Shown: positions 1 through 7,159, numbered from the stretch's first letter. The stretch is DNA of 8,529 bases from Microcystis sp. T1-4 (GCF_000297435.1 NZ_CAIP01000076.1:1-8529); one strand, 5' to 3'. The notes: generated from the letters alone by a model not told the origin. Translations and numbers: made by a program.

Positions 1-23
1 GCCCACTCGCTCGCTGGCGGGAC

Positions 24-39
24 TGTATCCTAGAATACA
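24..39. promoter_or_regulatory. Near-palindrome upstream of the first gene
   Basis: TGTATCCTAGAATACA reads as a 16-bp palindrome with one mismatched pair (14 of 16 bases symmetric), about 50 bp ahead of the ATG at 89. Such a site could bind a dimeric regulator or simply be chance in a short upstream stretch. I see no clear -35/-10 pair and no strong ribosome-binding site between it and the gene, and the upstream region is cut by the window edge. Low confidence. Confidence 0.2.
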
Positions 40-88
40 TTTTACCCACCAAACCTAAGAGGCCAAACATTAGGCCTAGGCTAAGACT

Positions 89-739
89 ATGGAATTTATA
101 CTGCAAAAACAAGGGGAGAATCACGGAAGCACAATTTCTACTAATTCCCTAGAAATTGTCTCGGGAAACTATCGTCTCTTGGCCCGTCTGGATTCTCCTT
201 TTGCTCATATTGAAGTGCGTATCGATTACGAATCTCCCGAAAGTAGTGAAAGATATACTCATTATTATCGATCGGATGCCGGGGGTTGGCTAGAAATTTT
301 TTCCTATCGAGATTTGGGAATAGGTAGCTGGAAAATTCGCTGTTATGGGGATATTCTGGCAGAATTGGGGGGGCAAGGTTGGCAAGAAATGTTAACTTTA
401 ATTGTTACTCCTGTTAAGATCAATTATCTGGCTCAATTAGAACAGTTAATTAAGACCGAAATTGAACCTTTATTAGTACAAGAATCCTCTCCAGAGATGG
501 TAAAATTAGAATTGGCTGATTTAACTAATAATTCTGCCTTTGTTTTTGATTTATGCCTACCAGAGGAAACAATGACTGCTAGAGAAGGGGTAACTCTAGA
601 ACTGCCGGAACCTGCTAATATGAAAAAGAGCCTTCAAAGTTTATCTAATCGCAATTCTGCACCTTTACCACCGAAAATATCCGGTTCTAATTCTCGCCGA
701 AAATCACCGCAACTTCCCCCAATTCCTAAAAATAAATAG
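89..739 (+). CDS. Conserved cyanobacterial protein of unknown function, C-terminus altered by an inserted element
   Basis: The product is 216 residues with no signal peptide or membrane segment, so it is probably cytoplasmic. The opening MEFILQKQG and the later pattern GxWxIRCYGDIL...GWQ (residues about 79-100) resemble, from memory, a widespread cyanobacterial family of unknown function that starts MEFxLQKQGDRSW and has a beta-rich, Ig-like N-terminal domain of about 110 residues. Residues about 110-150 look more helical (a run of Leu and Glu), and the last roughly 45 residues are a low-complexity basic tail rich in Ser, Pro, Asn and Arg (LPPKIS, SRRKSPQLPPIPKNK). The ATG at 89 is favoured because an in-frame TAG lies just upstream at 77-79; the ribosome-binding site is weak. 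The TAG stop at 737-739 is formed by the target TA plus the first base of the MITE-like element that follows. No function can be assigned. The gene is convergent with murJ. Confidence 0.8.
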   Translation: MEFILQKQGENHGSTISTNSLEIVSGNYRLLARLDSPFAHIEVRIDYESPESSERYTHYYRSDAGGWLEIFSYRDLGIGSWKIRCYGDILAELGGQGWQEMLTLIVTPVKINYLAQLEQLIKTEIEPLLVQESSPEMVKLELADLTNNSAFVFDLCLPEETMTAREGVTLELPEPANMKKSLQSLSNRNSAPLPPKISGSNSRRKSPQLPPIPKNK

Positions 740-930
740 GGTTTGCTGAATAAATGTGAAAACCTTGTTGGGTAAAACTTTTAGACCTTTTGCCCATCAA
801 AAAGTGCCGACCCTTGGAGTGATTGGGGGGAAAATTCAGGTACTTTTTCCCTGAAAATTAGATAATTGACCAGATGAAAATCTGTAAAACCCTACACCCT
901 ACACCCAGAAAAAACTTTTTCAGCAAACCC
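739..930. mobile_element. 192-bp MITE-like element with TA target duplication
   Basis: The left end GGGTTTGCTGAATAA (739-753) and the inverted right end (916-930, GGGTTTGCTGAAAAA on the other strand) match at 14 of 15 positions. The element is flanked on both sides by TA (737-738 and 931-932), as expected for TA-targeting elements such as the IS630/Tc1 type. There is no coding sequence inside, so it would be non-autonomous. Internal features are a short inverted repeat TTCAGG/CCTGAA around 836-856 and two tandem CCCTACA units at 890-903. It sits at the junction of two convergent genes, so its hairpins could also terminate transcription from both sides. The assignment rests on terminal repeats and the flanking TA only; the mobilising transposase is not in the window. 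Confidence 0.75.
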
Positions 931-963
931 TATGTAATGATGAGGTGAGGCAGCAACTTAAAC

Positions 964-2562
964 CTAAGATTTTTTCAATAACTTCTGACGAACTCGCGAG
1001 ATTAATAGGTCTAATTCAGGTAACTTCAATAACATCGCACCGAGGAGGAATAAACCCACCGCTACGGTCGAGGCCAAACCCAACTGTAATAATTGCAAGA
1101 AAATATTACCAGCACCGAAAACCTTTTCCCAACCCCAACTAGCTCCCCAACTAGCAACACCAGAAAGCATTGTAATTACCGTTAATCCCAATAAGGATAA
1201 ACCCCATTCTCCCAAGGGTAAACCCCCTAAACGACGATTTAAAATCACCGTAAAAATGCCCATAGAAATGATATTAACCCCCACGGTTGCTAAAACAATC
1301 CCCGGAGTACCAAAAGGTTTATACAAGAGGAAATCCAGCGCACCATTGAGAAAAATATTTACCATACTCACCTTAAAAGGAGTTTCGCCATCACCCAAAG
1401 CATAGAACACTCGTACTAAAACATCGCGACCGAGATAGAAAAACATCCCGAAACCGTAGGCCATTAATACGGGAACCACCTGTTCCGAGGCAGCCAGATT
1501 AAAGGCACCCCGTTGATAGATAACCCGCACTACAGGGAAAGCGAGGGCGATAAAGATAGCGGTGAAGGGTAACATGGTTAAAGCGGTCAATAATAAACCC
1601 TGACGGATTCTTTGCTTCAATTCTCCCCAATTTTCCGGTTCCGTCAGTCGAGAAAATATCGGCATAAACGGCACGAGAATCATGTTAGACATGATGCCCA
1701 AGGGCGTGAGAACGATAAAACTGGCGTAACGCATGGAAGCGGCGGCATTTTCGATAAAAGAAGCAAAAAAGAGGTCAGTATAAACGTTAATATGCAACAT
1801 TCCCGAAGATAAGGTCGCCGGAATCATCACCCGCAACACCTCCGACACCCCCGGTATCCGCCAATCCCAACGAAATGTTAATTTTCCTAAACCTGCCTTG
1901 ACTTGTGCGCCCACTTGTGCCAACCATTGCCAGATCGCCCCGATGAGAGTACCGCCGGCGAGGACAAAACCCCCTAGTTGAATGTATTGCGGATTATCAA
2001 TGCGATCGCCAAGTGACCAGGCCAGCAAACCCACCCCGATAATTACCGCCACACTGGAAAAAAGCGGACTGAGACTCGGTAGCCAGTATTGGTCCGCCGC
2101 GTTGAGAGTACCGAAACCGATGCCGATTAAACCGGCTAAAACCGCCATGGGGGCCATAATTTGCAGTTGTTGAATGGCCATGCTGCGGGTGGCGGCATCT
2201 AAACCGGGGGCGAGAACATCGATAAAAATATTGGCAAAAACGATTAAAAAGACGGTGACAGCTAATAAAATCGCGCTGACTAGGGTGGTGACAGTCTCGA
2301 CAATCGGCGCGGACTCGGATTTATCTCTTTTGGCCAAAACACTGACCAAAGCGCTGTGAAAGGGGCCGTTAATACCACCCAGGAGAATTAACAGAAAACC
2401 GGGGATAACGTAGGCAAAAGCGTAGGCGTTCACCACTGGCCCAACACCGTAGGCAGCGGCAATTACCTGTTCGCGGACCAAACCAAAAACCTTACTGATT
2501 AAGGTGGCAACGGCGACAATTCCAGCAATACCGGCTAAGGAACGGGTAGCTTTCTTAGTAAT
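964..2562 (-). CDS. murJ: Lipid II flippase MurJ (MviN family, MOP superfamily)
   Basis: MurJ moves the peptidoglycan precursor lipid II from the inner to the outer face of the cytoplasmic membrane. The product is highly hydrophobic, with about 14 predicted membrane segments, and carries the family N-terminal signature SKVFGLVREQVIAAAYG followed by NAYAFAYVIPGFLLILLGG. The first ATG/GTG/TTG in frame is a TTG at 2481, but it falls inside that signature and would remove the first membrane helix. The homologous N-terminus (TKKATRSLAGIAGIVAVATLIS) is encoded upstream in the same frame. The best start is ATT at 2560-2562, preceded by GAGGTG with 5 nt spacing, giving 532 residues, a normal length for the family. 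No ATG, GTG or TTG occurs in frame between the TTG at 2481 and the upstream stop near 2730. The stop is TAG at 964-966. The gene is divergent from flv3. Arginines known to be essential in E. coli MurJ are not all preserved (see findings), so the family is certain but the exact substrate is inferred. Confidence 0.93.
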   Translation of the reverse strand: MTKKATRSLAGIAGIVAVATLISKVFGLVREQVIAAAYGVGPVVNAYAFAYVIPGFLLILLGGINGPFHSALVSVLAKRDKSESAPIVETVTTLVSAILLAVTVFLIVFANIFIDVLAPGLDAATRSMAIQQLQIMAPMAVLAGLIGIGFGTLNAADQYWLPSLSPLFSSVAVIIGVGLLAWSLGDRIDNPQYIQLGGFVLAGGTLIGAIWQWLAQVGAQVKAGLGKLTFRWDWRIPGVSEVLRVMIPATLSSGMLHINVYTDLFFASFIENAAASMRYASFIVLTPLGIMSNMILVPFMPIFSRLTEPENWGELKQRIRQGLLLTALTMLPFTAIFIALAFPVVRVIYQRGAFNLAASEQVVPVLMAYGFGMFFYLGRDVLVRVFYALGDGETPFKVSMVNIFLNGALDFLLYKPFGTPGIVLATVGVNIISMGIFTVILNRRLGGLPLGEWGLSLLGLTVITMLSGVASWGASWGWEKVFGAGNIFLQLLQLGLASTVAVGLFLLGAMLLKLPELDLLISRVRQKLLKKS

Positions 2563-2573
2563 GATGACACCTC
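2560..2573 (-). promoter_or_regulatory. Ribosome-binding site and ATT start of murJ
   Basis: On the minus strand GAGGTG (2568-2573) is followed by 5 nt and then ATT (2560-2562), which opens the reading frame into TKKATRSLAG. ATC (2563-2565) and GTC (2566-2568) are also in frame but lie too close to, or overlap, the GAGG core. AUU initiation is known in a few bacterial genes (infC, pcnB), where it limits or autoregulates translation. Here it is inferred from spacing and protein homology. Confidence 0.55.
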
Positions 2574-2621
2574 GAAAGAAAACAACTGCATTGATCGATT
2601 CTACCCGTTTCTGTGTTCCAG

Positions 2622-2709
2622 GAGAAAAGCGCTCTCTAGTTGGAAAATTTAACTTGACTGGACTGTATAACAGCCATTTTCCCGCACAGACCCCTAGAGA
2701 GCTTTTCTC
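2622..2709. repeat. Long imperfect inverted repeat in the murJ upstream region
   Basis: GAGAAAAGCGCTCTCTAG (2622-2639) pairs with CTAGAGAGCTTTTCTC (2694-2709): 16 base pairs with a 2-nt bulge. A second stem inside pairs GGAAAAT (2642-2648) with ATTTTCC (2676-2682). The whole unit is about 88 bp. It could be a small hairpin-type MITE or a structured murJ leader RNA about 60 nt ahead of the start codon. I saw no clear target-site duplication, so the choice between the two is open. Confidence 0.6.
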
Positions 2710-2775
2710 ATAAATATGAAGTATAAGCTAATTCGGTATCGACGCTCGACTCCCATCTGAGCATTAAGATAACTG

Positions 2776-2795
2776 TTCTCAGTAATTATTGAGAA
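2776..2795. promoter_or_regulatory. 20-bp near-palindrome, candidate operator for flv3
   Basis: TTCTCAGTAATTATTGAGAA is symmetric at 9 of 10 base pairs, the exception being a G/T pair near the centre. It lies about 78 bp upstream of the flv3 ATG and some 65 bp from the murJ-side hairpin, a usual place for a dimeric transcription factor in a divergent intergenic region. The TTGAGA within it (2789-2794) also resembles a -35 hexamer, but no good -10 follows at the right distance. I do not recognise the regulator. Confidence 0.4.
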
Positions 2796-2872
2796 AATAA
2801 ATCCCCATACCTTATTTCCTCGTGGCACAATAGAGACAAAGTATAAAAAACTTAACAATAAGGAGAGGTTCG

Positions 2873-4597
2873 ATGGTTGCTACACCAGTCAAAACAAAAC
2901 GTCTCACCGTGCAGGTGGCCAATCTCAGCGCAGACACCACCGCTATTCGTTCCCTCGATTGGGATCGCGATCGCTTCGATATTGAATTCGGATTACAAAA
3001 CGGTACGACTTATAACTCCTATCTGATTCGTGGGGAAAAAATCGCCCTGGTGGATACCTCCCACGAAAAATTCCGTCAACTATATTTTGATAGCCTCAAC
3101 GGATTAATTAACCCCCAAGAAATCGATTATTTAATTATCAGTCATACCGAACCCGATCACAGTGGGTTAGTCAGAGATATATTGCAACTCGCTCCCAATA
3201 TTACCGTCGTTGGGGCGAAAGTAGCAATTCAGTTTTTAGAGAATTTAGTTCATCATCCCTTTCAACGTCAACTGGTCAAAAATGGCGATCAGTTAGACCT
3301 AGGCAACGGTCACATTCTCGAATTTGTTAACGCTCCTAATTTACATTGGCCCGATACTATTTTTACCTACGATCACGGTTCGGGAATTTTATTTACCTGT
3401 GATGCCTTCGGAATGCACTACTGTTCCGATGATCTTTACGATGAGCAATTAAGTGTTATTGAACCGGATTATCGTTTCTATTATGAATGTTTAATGGCTC
3501 CTAATGCTCGTTCCGTACTAGCGGCGATGAAACGGATGGAACCCCTGGGTAATATTAATCTCGTGGCTAATGGTCATGGACCGCTATTAAAACATAATAT
3601 TACCGAATTATTGAACCATTATCGTGATTGGAGTCAGGCACAAACTAAGGGAGAAAAAACCGTCGCTGTTTTCTATATTTCCGACTATGGTTATAGCGAT
3701 CGCCTCTGTCAATCCCTGGCCAAAGGTATTACTAAAACCGGTGTGGCTGTAGAAACTTTAGACCTGAAATCCGCCGATCCCCAAGAGGTAAAAGAATTAG
3801 CTTCTTCTGCGGTGGGAATCGTCATCGGTACTCCCCCCGTTTCTGGTATTAATGCCCAAGAAATTACGGGAAATCTAGGCACAATTCTCGCCTCGGTTAA
3901 CCCCAAACAATATATCGGAATGTTTGAATCTCAAGGGGGTGATGATGAATCAATTTTACCTCTATTTAATAAGTTTCGTGAAGTTGGTTTAACCAAAGCT
4001 TTTGATCCCATTCGTAGCACAGAAACTCCTAACGAGAGTCTCTATCAACGCTGTGAAGAAGCGGGTACAGACATGGGACAACTATTAACCCAAGAGGTAA
4101 AAGTTAAACAAAGAAAATCCCTTGATACTGACCTTGATAAAGCCATCGGACGGATTAGCGGTGGTCTATATATTATCACCACCAAGAAAGGAGACAGAAG
4201 CGGAGCAATGGTCGCTTCTTGGGTGACGCAAGCAAGTTTTGATCCTCCCGGTTTTACCGTTGCTGTGGCCAAAGATCGGGCGATCGAGTCTTTAATGCAA
4301 GTGGGGGATCAATTCATTTTAAATATTCTGGAAGAAGGCAATTATCAAACCCTGATGAAACACTTTTTAAAACGTTTCGGACCTGGGGAAGATCGTTTTG
4401 CAGGAGTCAATACTCGCACCGCTAATAATGGTTCCCCAATTTTAGCCGATGCCCTCGCTTATTTAGAATGCGAGGTAGTTAGTCGCATGGAATGTGCTGA
4501 CCACTGGATTGTTTACAATAAAGTCACCGATGGTCGCGTTTCTAAACCTGATAGTTTAACGGCTGTTCACCATCGCAAAGTCGGTAATTATTATTAG
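2873..4597 (+). CDS. flv3: Class C flavodiiron protein, Flv3-type
   Basis: Cyanobacterial flavodiiron proteins reduce O2 to water with electrons from the acceptor side of photosystem I, and Flv3 normally works with Flv1. The 574 residues show three domains: a metallo-beta-lactamase-like diiron domain (about 30-255), a flavodoxin FMN domain (about 262-402, phosphate loop around SDYGYSD at 270-276) and a C-terminal flavin reductase domain (about 420-570, with ISGGLYIITTKKG and SGAMVASWVTQAS). The diiron ligands are all present: H91, E93, D95, H158, D177 and H235. The 67- and 19-residue spacings of the first ligands match known enzymes. A full ligand set fits Flv3 or Flv4 rather than Flv1 or Flv2. 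Flv3 is preferred because the sequence (QNGTTYNSYLI, SHEKFRQLY, APNARSVLAAMKRM) fits it better from memory, and because the sll0218-like and flv2 partners of the flv4 operon are absent. AGGAG at 2861-2865 supports the ATG. The gene is monocistronic here; the Flv3-versus-Flv4 choice is about 75% sure. Confidence 0.93.
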   Translation: MVATPVKTKRLTVQVANLSADTTAIRSLDWDRDRFDIEFGLQNGTTYNSYLIRGEKIALVDTSHEKFRQLYFDSLNGLINPQEIDYLIISHTEPDHSGLVRDILQLAPNITVVGAKVAIQFLENLVHHPFQRQLVKNGDQLDLGNGHILEFVNAPNLHWPDTIFTYDHGSGILFTCDAFGMHYCSDDLYDEQLSVIEPDYRFYYECLMAPNARSVLAAMKRMEPLGNINLVANGHGPLLKHNITELLNHYRDWSQAQTKGEKTVAVFYISDYGYSDRLCQSLAKGITKTGVAVETLDLKSADPQEVKELASSAVGIVIGTPPVSGINAQEITGNLGTILASVNPKQYIGMFESQGGDDESILPLFNKFREVGLTKAFDPIRSTETPNESLYQRCEEAGTDMGQLLTQEVKVKQRKSLDTDLDKAIGRISGGLYIITTKKGDRSGAMVASWVTQASFDPPGFTVAVAKDRAIESLMQVGDQFILNILEEGNYQTLMKHFLKRFGPGEDRFAGVNTRTANNGSPILADALAYLECEVVSRMECADHWIVYNKVTDGRVSKPDSLTAVHHRKVGNYY

Positions 4598-4614
4598 GAT
4601 TCTTGCTTGATTTG

Positions 4615-4683
4615 ACTGGTTGAGAAAATACAGATCAAGATGCTTGCTCTCAGCTTTTGAGATGGTTTAACCTCTCAACCAGT
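4615..4683. terminator. Nested inverted repeat after flv3, possible terminator or small element
   Basis: ACTGGTTGAGA (4615-4625) and TCTCAACCAGT (4673-4683) form a perfect 11-bp stem beginning 18 bp after the flv3 stop. A smaller hairpin, TCTCA/TGAGA with a 5-nt loop, lies inside at 4648-4662. CTTGAT (4606-4611) can alternatively pair with ATCAAG (4634-4639). No T-tract follows on the plus strand, so it is not a classic intrinsic terminator. It may block read-through from flv3, or be a 69-bp inverted-repeat element. Confidence 0.45.
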
Positions 4684-4688
4684 TAGTC

Positions 4689-4796
4689 ATACTAAATCCG
4701 TTGAGTATAGGCTACATATCAGGAGAGGCAATAGGCACTCTTGCAATAGGCAAAAGGAGCAATAGATAATCAGTTTTTAATAACCGGATTTAGTAT
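4689..4796. mobile_element. 108-bp MITE-like element with 12-bp terminal inverted repeats
   Basis: ATACTAAATCCG (4689-4700) is perfectly repeated in inverse as CGGATTTAGTAT (4785-4796). The ends contain TA, so a TA-targeting insertion is plausible, as for the element at 739-930, but the terminal sequence is different, implying another family. Inside are three copies of GCAATAG starting at 4728, 4743 and 4759 (period 15-16 bp), the first two extending to GCAATAGGCA. There is no coding sequence. It lies between convergent flv3 and ppk1, where insertion would do little harm. Confidence 0.6.
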
Positions 4797-4801
4797 CACA
4801 T

Positions 4802-4868
4802 CTGATCACTGATTACTTACCCACTGATAACTGATAACTGATAACTGATCACTGATAACTGATCACTG
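4802..4868. repeat. Heptamer tandem repeat CTGATAA/CTGATCA
   Basis: Six uninterrupted 7-bp units run from 4824 to 4865: CTGATAA three times, then CTGATCA, CTGATAA, CTGATCA, with a partial CTG after them. Two more units, CTGATCA and CTGATTA, precede at 4802-4815, separated by an 8-bp degenerate unit. This matches the short tandemly repeated repetitive (STRR) heptamers known from cyanobacteria. The array ends 4 bp before the ppk1 stop codon, so it is transcribed as the ppk1 3' region unless transcription ends at the stop. Copy number is likely to vary between strains. Confidence 0.85.
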
Positions 4869-4871
4869 TTC

Positions 4872-7040
4872 CTATTGACTAACCCCCGCAGATTTAAGGG
4901 CTTTTTCCATTAAAATTACATGGGTACTGCTTTCCTGTCCCTGGTTGGCAGGACGACGCTGAATATAACTGCCATCGGATTGTAATTCCCATGCTTGCCG
5001 GTTATCTGACAACATGATGCCGAGAATTTCTTCCAGTTCCTTGGCGATCGCTGGGTCATCAATGGGTGTCACTGCTTCCACGCGACGAGTCAGGTTCCGC
5101 GTCATCCAATCGGCGCTACCAATATAAACCTCCTCCTGACCACCATTGTAGAAGTAAAAAATGCGGGAATGTTCCAAAAAGCGGCCGATAATGCTAATTA
5201 CTCGGATATTTTCGCTCACTTCCGGCAATCCGGGCCGTAAACAACAGATCCCACGAATAATTAAGTCAATCTGCACACCAGCACGAGAAGCGGCGTATAA
5301 GGCTTCTATAATCGGTTTATCGACAATAGAGTTCATTTTTGCCACAATGCGCCCCGTACCCCCATTTTTACAGTTTTTGGCCTCGCGCTCAATCATTGCT
5401 AACATCCGTTTTCGCAAACTCACGGGAGCAATTAAAAGTTTGCGATAGGATTGCTGACGGGAGTATCCGGTCAGAAAGTTAAATAAATCGGTGATATCTG
5501 CCCCCAAATCCTCGCGACAGCTAAGTAAGCCCAAATCAGTGTATAATTTAGCTGTTTTTGGGTTATAATTACCCGTGCCAATATGGAAATAACGACGGAT
5601 TTTATCCCCTTCTTTTCTGACCACGAGAACCACTTTCGTATGGGTTTTGAGACCAACTAAGCCATAAACAACGTGAACTCCGGCTTGTTCGAGCTTTTTC
5701 GCCCAAGTAATGTTATTTTCCTCATCAAAGCGTGCTTTTAGTTCCACTAACGCCGCTACCTGTTTCCCATTTTCCGCCGCCGCAATCAGGGAATTGACAA
5801 TCGGGGAATCTCCGGAAGTACGATACAAAGTCATTTTAATCGCTAAAACATGGGCATCATGGGCAGCCTGGGCGATAAACTGTTGTACTGAGGCACTAAA
5901 GGAATGGTAAGGGTGATGAACGAGAATATCGTTATTGCGAATTAAAGTAAAAATATCTTCGCCATCCTGTTCTAGTATCCCGTCTTCGTTACCGTCAACT
6001 ATTTCTCGCAATCCCTGTAAAACCGGTGGGGTGACGGGATTCCAAGGCGGATCTTTCAGTTCGGGACAGGGTAAGGACAGAAAATAAAATAAATCCTTGT
6101 GTCCCAGCATTCCATCCACATCGTAAACATCGATCTCCTCAAGTCCGAGATCGCGCATGATCCGGTTTTTAATATTGCTAGGAGTAGAACTGTGAATTTC
6201 CAGACGTACTGCCGATTTACCAATGCGGCGCTTGCGGACTTCTTCCTCGATCGCTAATAATAAATCATCGGCCTCATCTTCTTCGACGGAGATATCGGCG
6301 TTGCGTGTCACCCGAAAAGGATAACATTCTTGAATGATCATGCCGGGGAAAAGTGCCTCTAAATTGTGCATTACCACCTGTTCAAGGGGTACTCCCGTCC
6401 AAATCGAAGCTTTTCCGTCTTGGTGGCGTAATTCCTTGGATAATGCCAGAAAACGGGGGAAAACCTGCGGCACTTTCACCCTGGCAAATAGTTCTTTATC
6501 GGTGTCGGGATCGCGAACAACTACGGCTAAATTGAGACTGAGATTAGAAATATAGGGAAAAGGATGACTAGGATCCACCGCCAGGGGAGTTAAAACCGGG
6601 AAAATATTTTGTTCAAAGTAATCATGGAGATAATTGCGCTGTTCTTGATGCAAATCCACATAGTTAATCAGATGAATTCCCTGTTCTACTAAGAGGTTTT
6701 TCAGGGTGTGTTCAAAAAGATGATCCTGCTGTTGCACAAGGGGACGCAGACGGTTACTTATCTCGGTTAGCTGTTCCGAGGCAGTCCGGCCATCGGCACT
6801 TAAAACGGCTACATTTGCCTCTACCTGTTGTTTAAGAACTGCCACCCGTACCATAAAAAATTCGTCGAGATTGGCACAAAAAATGGCGGTAAATTTTAAT
6901 CTTTCTAGTAGGGGAGTCCGAGGATCAAGTGCCTCATAAAGCACGCGATGATTAAATTCTAACCAGCTTAATTCTCGGTTAAAGTAATATTGCGAATCTT
7001 TAAGATCGATTTCGGAAGTTACGGTGGACGCTTTAGCCAT
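4872..7040 (-). CDS. ppk1: Polyphosphate kinase 1
   Basis: PPK1 reversibly transfers the ATP gamma-phosphate to a growing polyphosphate chain, the phosphate and energy store of cyanobacteria. The 722-residue product has the full domain order: N-terminal domain opening YFNRELSWLEFNHRVLYEA (19-37) with NLDEFFMVR (57-65), a middle head domain, and two C-terminal phospholipase-D-like domains. The phosphohistidine is H467 in LKTHTK, equivalent to E. coli H435. The second catalytic histidine is H624 in FLEHSRIF (E. coli H592), and the conserved arginines are R407 (LYRTSGDSP) and R437 (KARFDEENN). All four sit exactly 32 residues beyond their E. coli counterparts, so the catalytic half has no insertions over that span. 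The ATG at 7038-7040 is supported by the conserved start of the family; the ribosome-binding site (TAGG, 11 nt upstream) is weak. The gene appears monocistronic and convergent with flv3. Confidence 0.97.
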   Translation of the reverse strand: MAKASTVTSEIDLKDSQYYFNRELSWLEFNHRVLYEALDPRTPLLERLKFTAIFCANLDEFFMVRVAVLKQQVEANVAVLSADGRTASEQLTEISNRLRPLVQQQDHLFEHTLKNLLVEQGIHLINYVDLHQEQRNYLHDYFEQNIFPVLTPLAVDPSHPFPYISNLSLNLAVVVRDPDTDKELFARVKVPQVFPRFLALSKELRHQDGKASIWTGVPLEQVVMHNLEALFPGMIIQECYPFRVTRNADISVEEDEADDLLLAIEEEVRKRRIGKSAVRLEIHSSTPSNIKNRIMRDLGLEEIDVYDVDGMLGHKDLFYFLSLPCPELKDPPWNPVTPPVLQGLREIVDGNEDGILEQDGEDIFTLIRNNDILVHHPYHSFSASVQQFIAQAAHDAHVLAIKMTLYRTSGDSPIVNSLIAAAENGKQVAALVELKARFDEENNITWAKKLEQAGVHVVYGLVGLKTHTKVVLVVRKEGDKIRRYFHIGTGNYNPKTAKLYTDLGLLSCREDLGADITDLFNFLTGYSRQQSYRKLLIAPVSLRKRMLAMIEREAKNCKNGGTGRIVAKMNSIVDKPIIEALYAASRAGVQIDLIIRGICCLRPGLPEVSENIRVISIIGRFLEHSRIFYFYNGGQEEVYIGSADWMTRNLTRRVEAVTPIDDPAIAKELEEILGIMLSDNRQAWELQSDGSYIQRRPANQGQESSTHVILMEKALKSAGVSQ

Positions 7041-7128
7041 AGAGTCTAATACCTAAATAATAGATTAAACAGTTAGTAAGAAGCCACTTCAGCCTAAATT
7101 TGACTATTTTGGGCGTTTTTGGCCATAC

Positions 7129-7159
7129 TACCCCAGATTAAGCCAAGTTACCCCGATTA
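7129..7159 (-). repeat. Direct repeat TAATC(T)GGGGTA, period 20 bp, upstream of ppk1
   Basis: TACCCCAGATTA (7129-7140) and TACCCCGATTA (7149-7159) are two near-identical copies whose starts are exactly 20 bp apart, so they face the same side of the helix. They lie about 90-120 bp before the ppk1 ATG and just downstream of the best promoter candidate, a position suited to a repressor site or leader element. I do not recognise a matching regulator. Confidence 0.35.

Larger units (their letters stand above)
2563..2872. other. Divergent murJ/flv3 intergenic region
   Basis: This 310-bp gap separates divergent murJ and flv3. It holds the murJ ribosome-binding site, a long imperfect hairpin (2622-2709), a near-palindrome (2776-2795) and the flv3 ribosome-binding site (AGGAG at 2861-2865, 7 nt before the ATG). 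A TATACT -10-like hexamer reads towards murJ at 2720-2725 but has no good -35. Towards flv3, TATAAA at 2842-2847 is the best -10-like hexamer, also without a recognisable -35. The murJ frame stays open upstream of its start to a TAG near 2730, but without a conventional start codon. I see no additional gene. Confidence 0.6.

Noticed and set aside
945..1142. 65-codon plus-strand ORF with GTG start
   Set aside because: It lies antisense to the 3' end of murJ, has a low-complexity product and no family resemblance; a shadow frame.
1612..2713. Several 61-69-codon plus-strand ORFs over murJ and its upstream region
   Set aside because: They overlap the well-supported murJ frame or its upstream hairpin, have no ribosome-binding sites and no recognisable motifs.
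3709..4272. Minus-strand ORFs of 65 and 75 codons inside flv3
   Set aside because: Antisense to a complete three-domain protein; no independent evidence.
2873..4597. Assignment as Flv4 of the flv4-sll0218-flv2 operon
   Set aside because: The neighbouring operon genes are absent and the sequence fits Flv3 better; Flv4 is kept as a minor alternative because it shares the full set of diiron ligands.
4802..4868. CRISPR array
   Set aside because: Units are 7 bp, contiguous and without spacers; it is a simple heptamer tandem repeat.
5161..6555. Plus- and minus-strand ORFs of 60-95 codons inside ppk1
   Set aside because: They lie in other frames of a gene whose catalytic residues are all accounted for; products show no family features.
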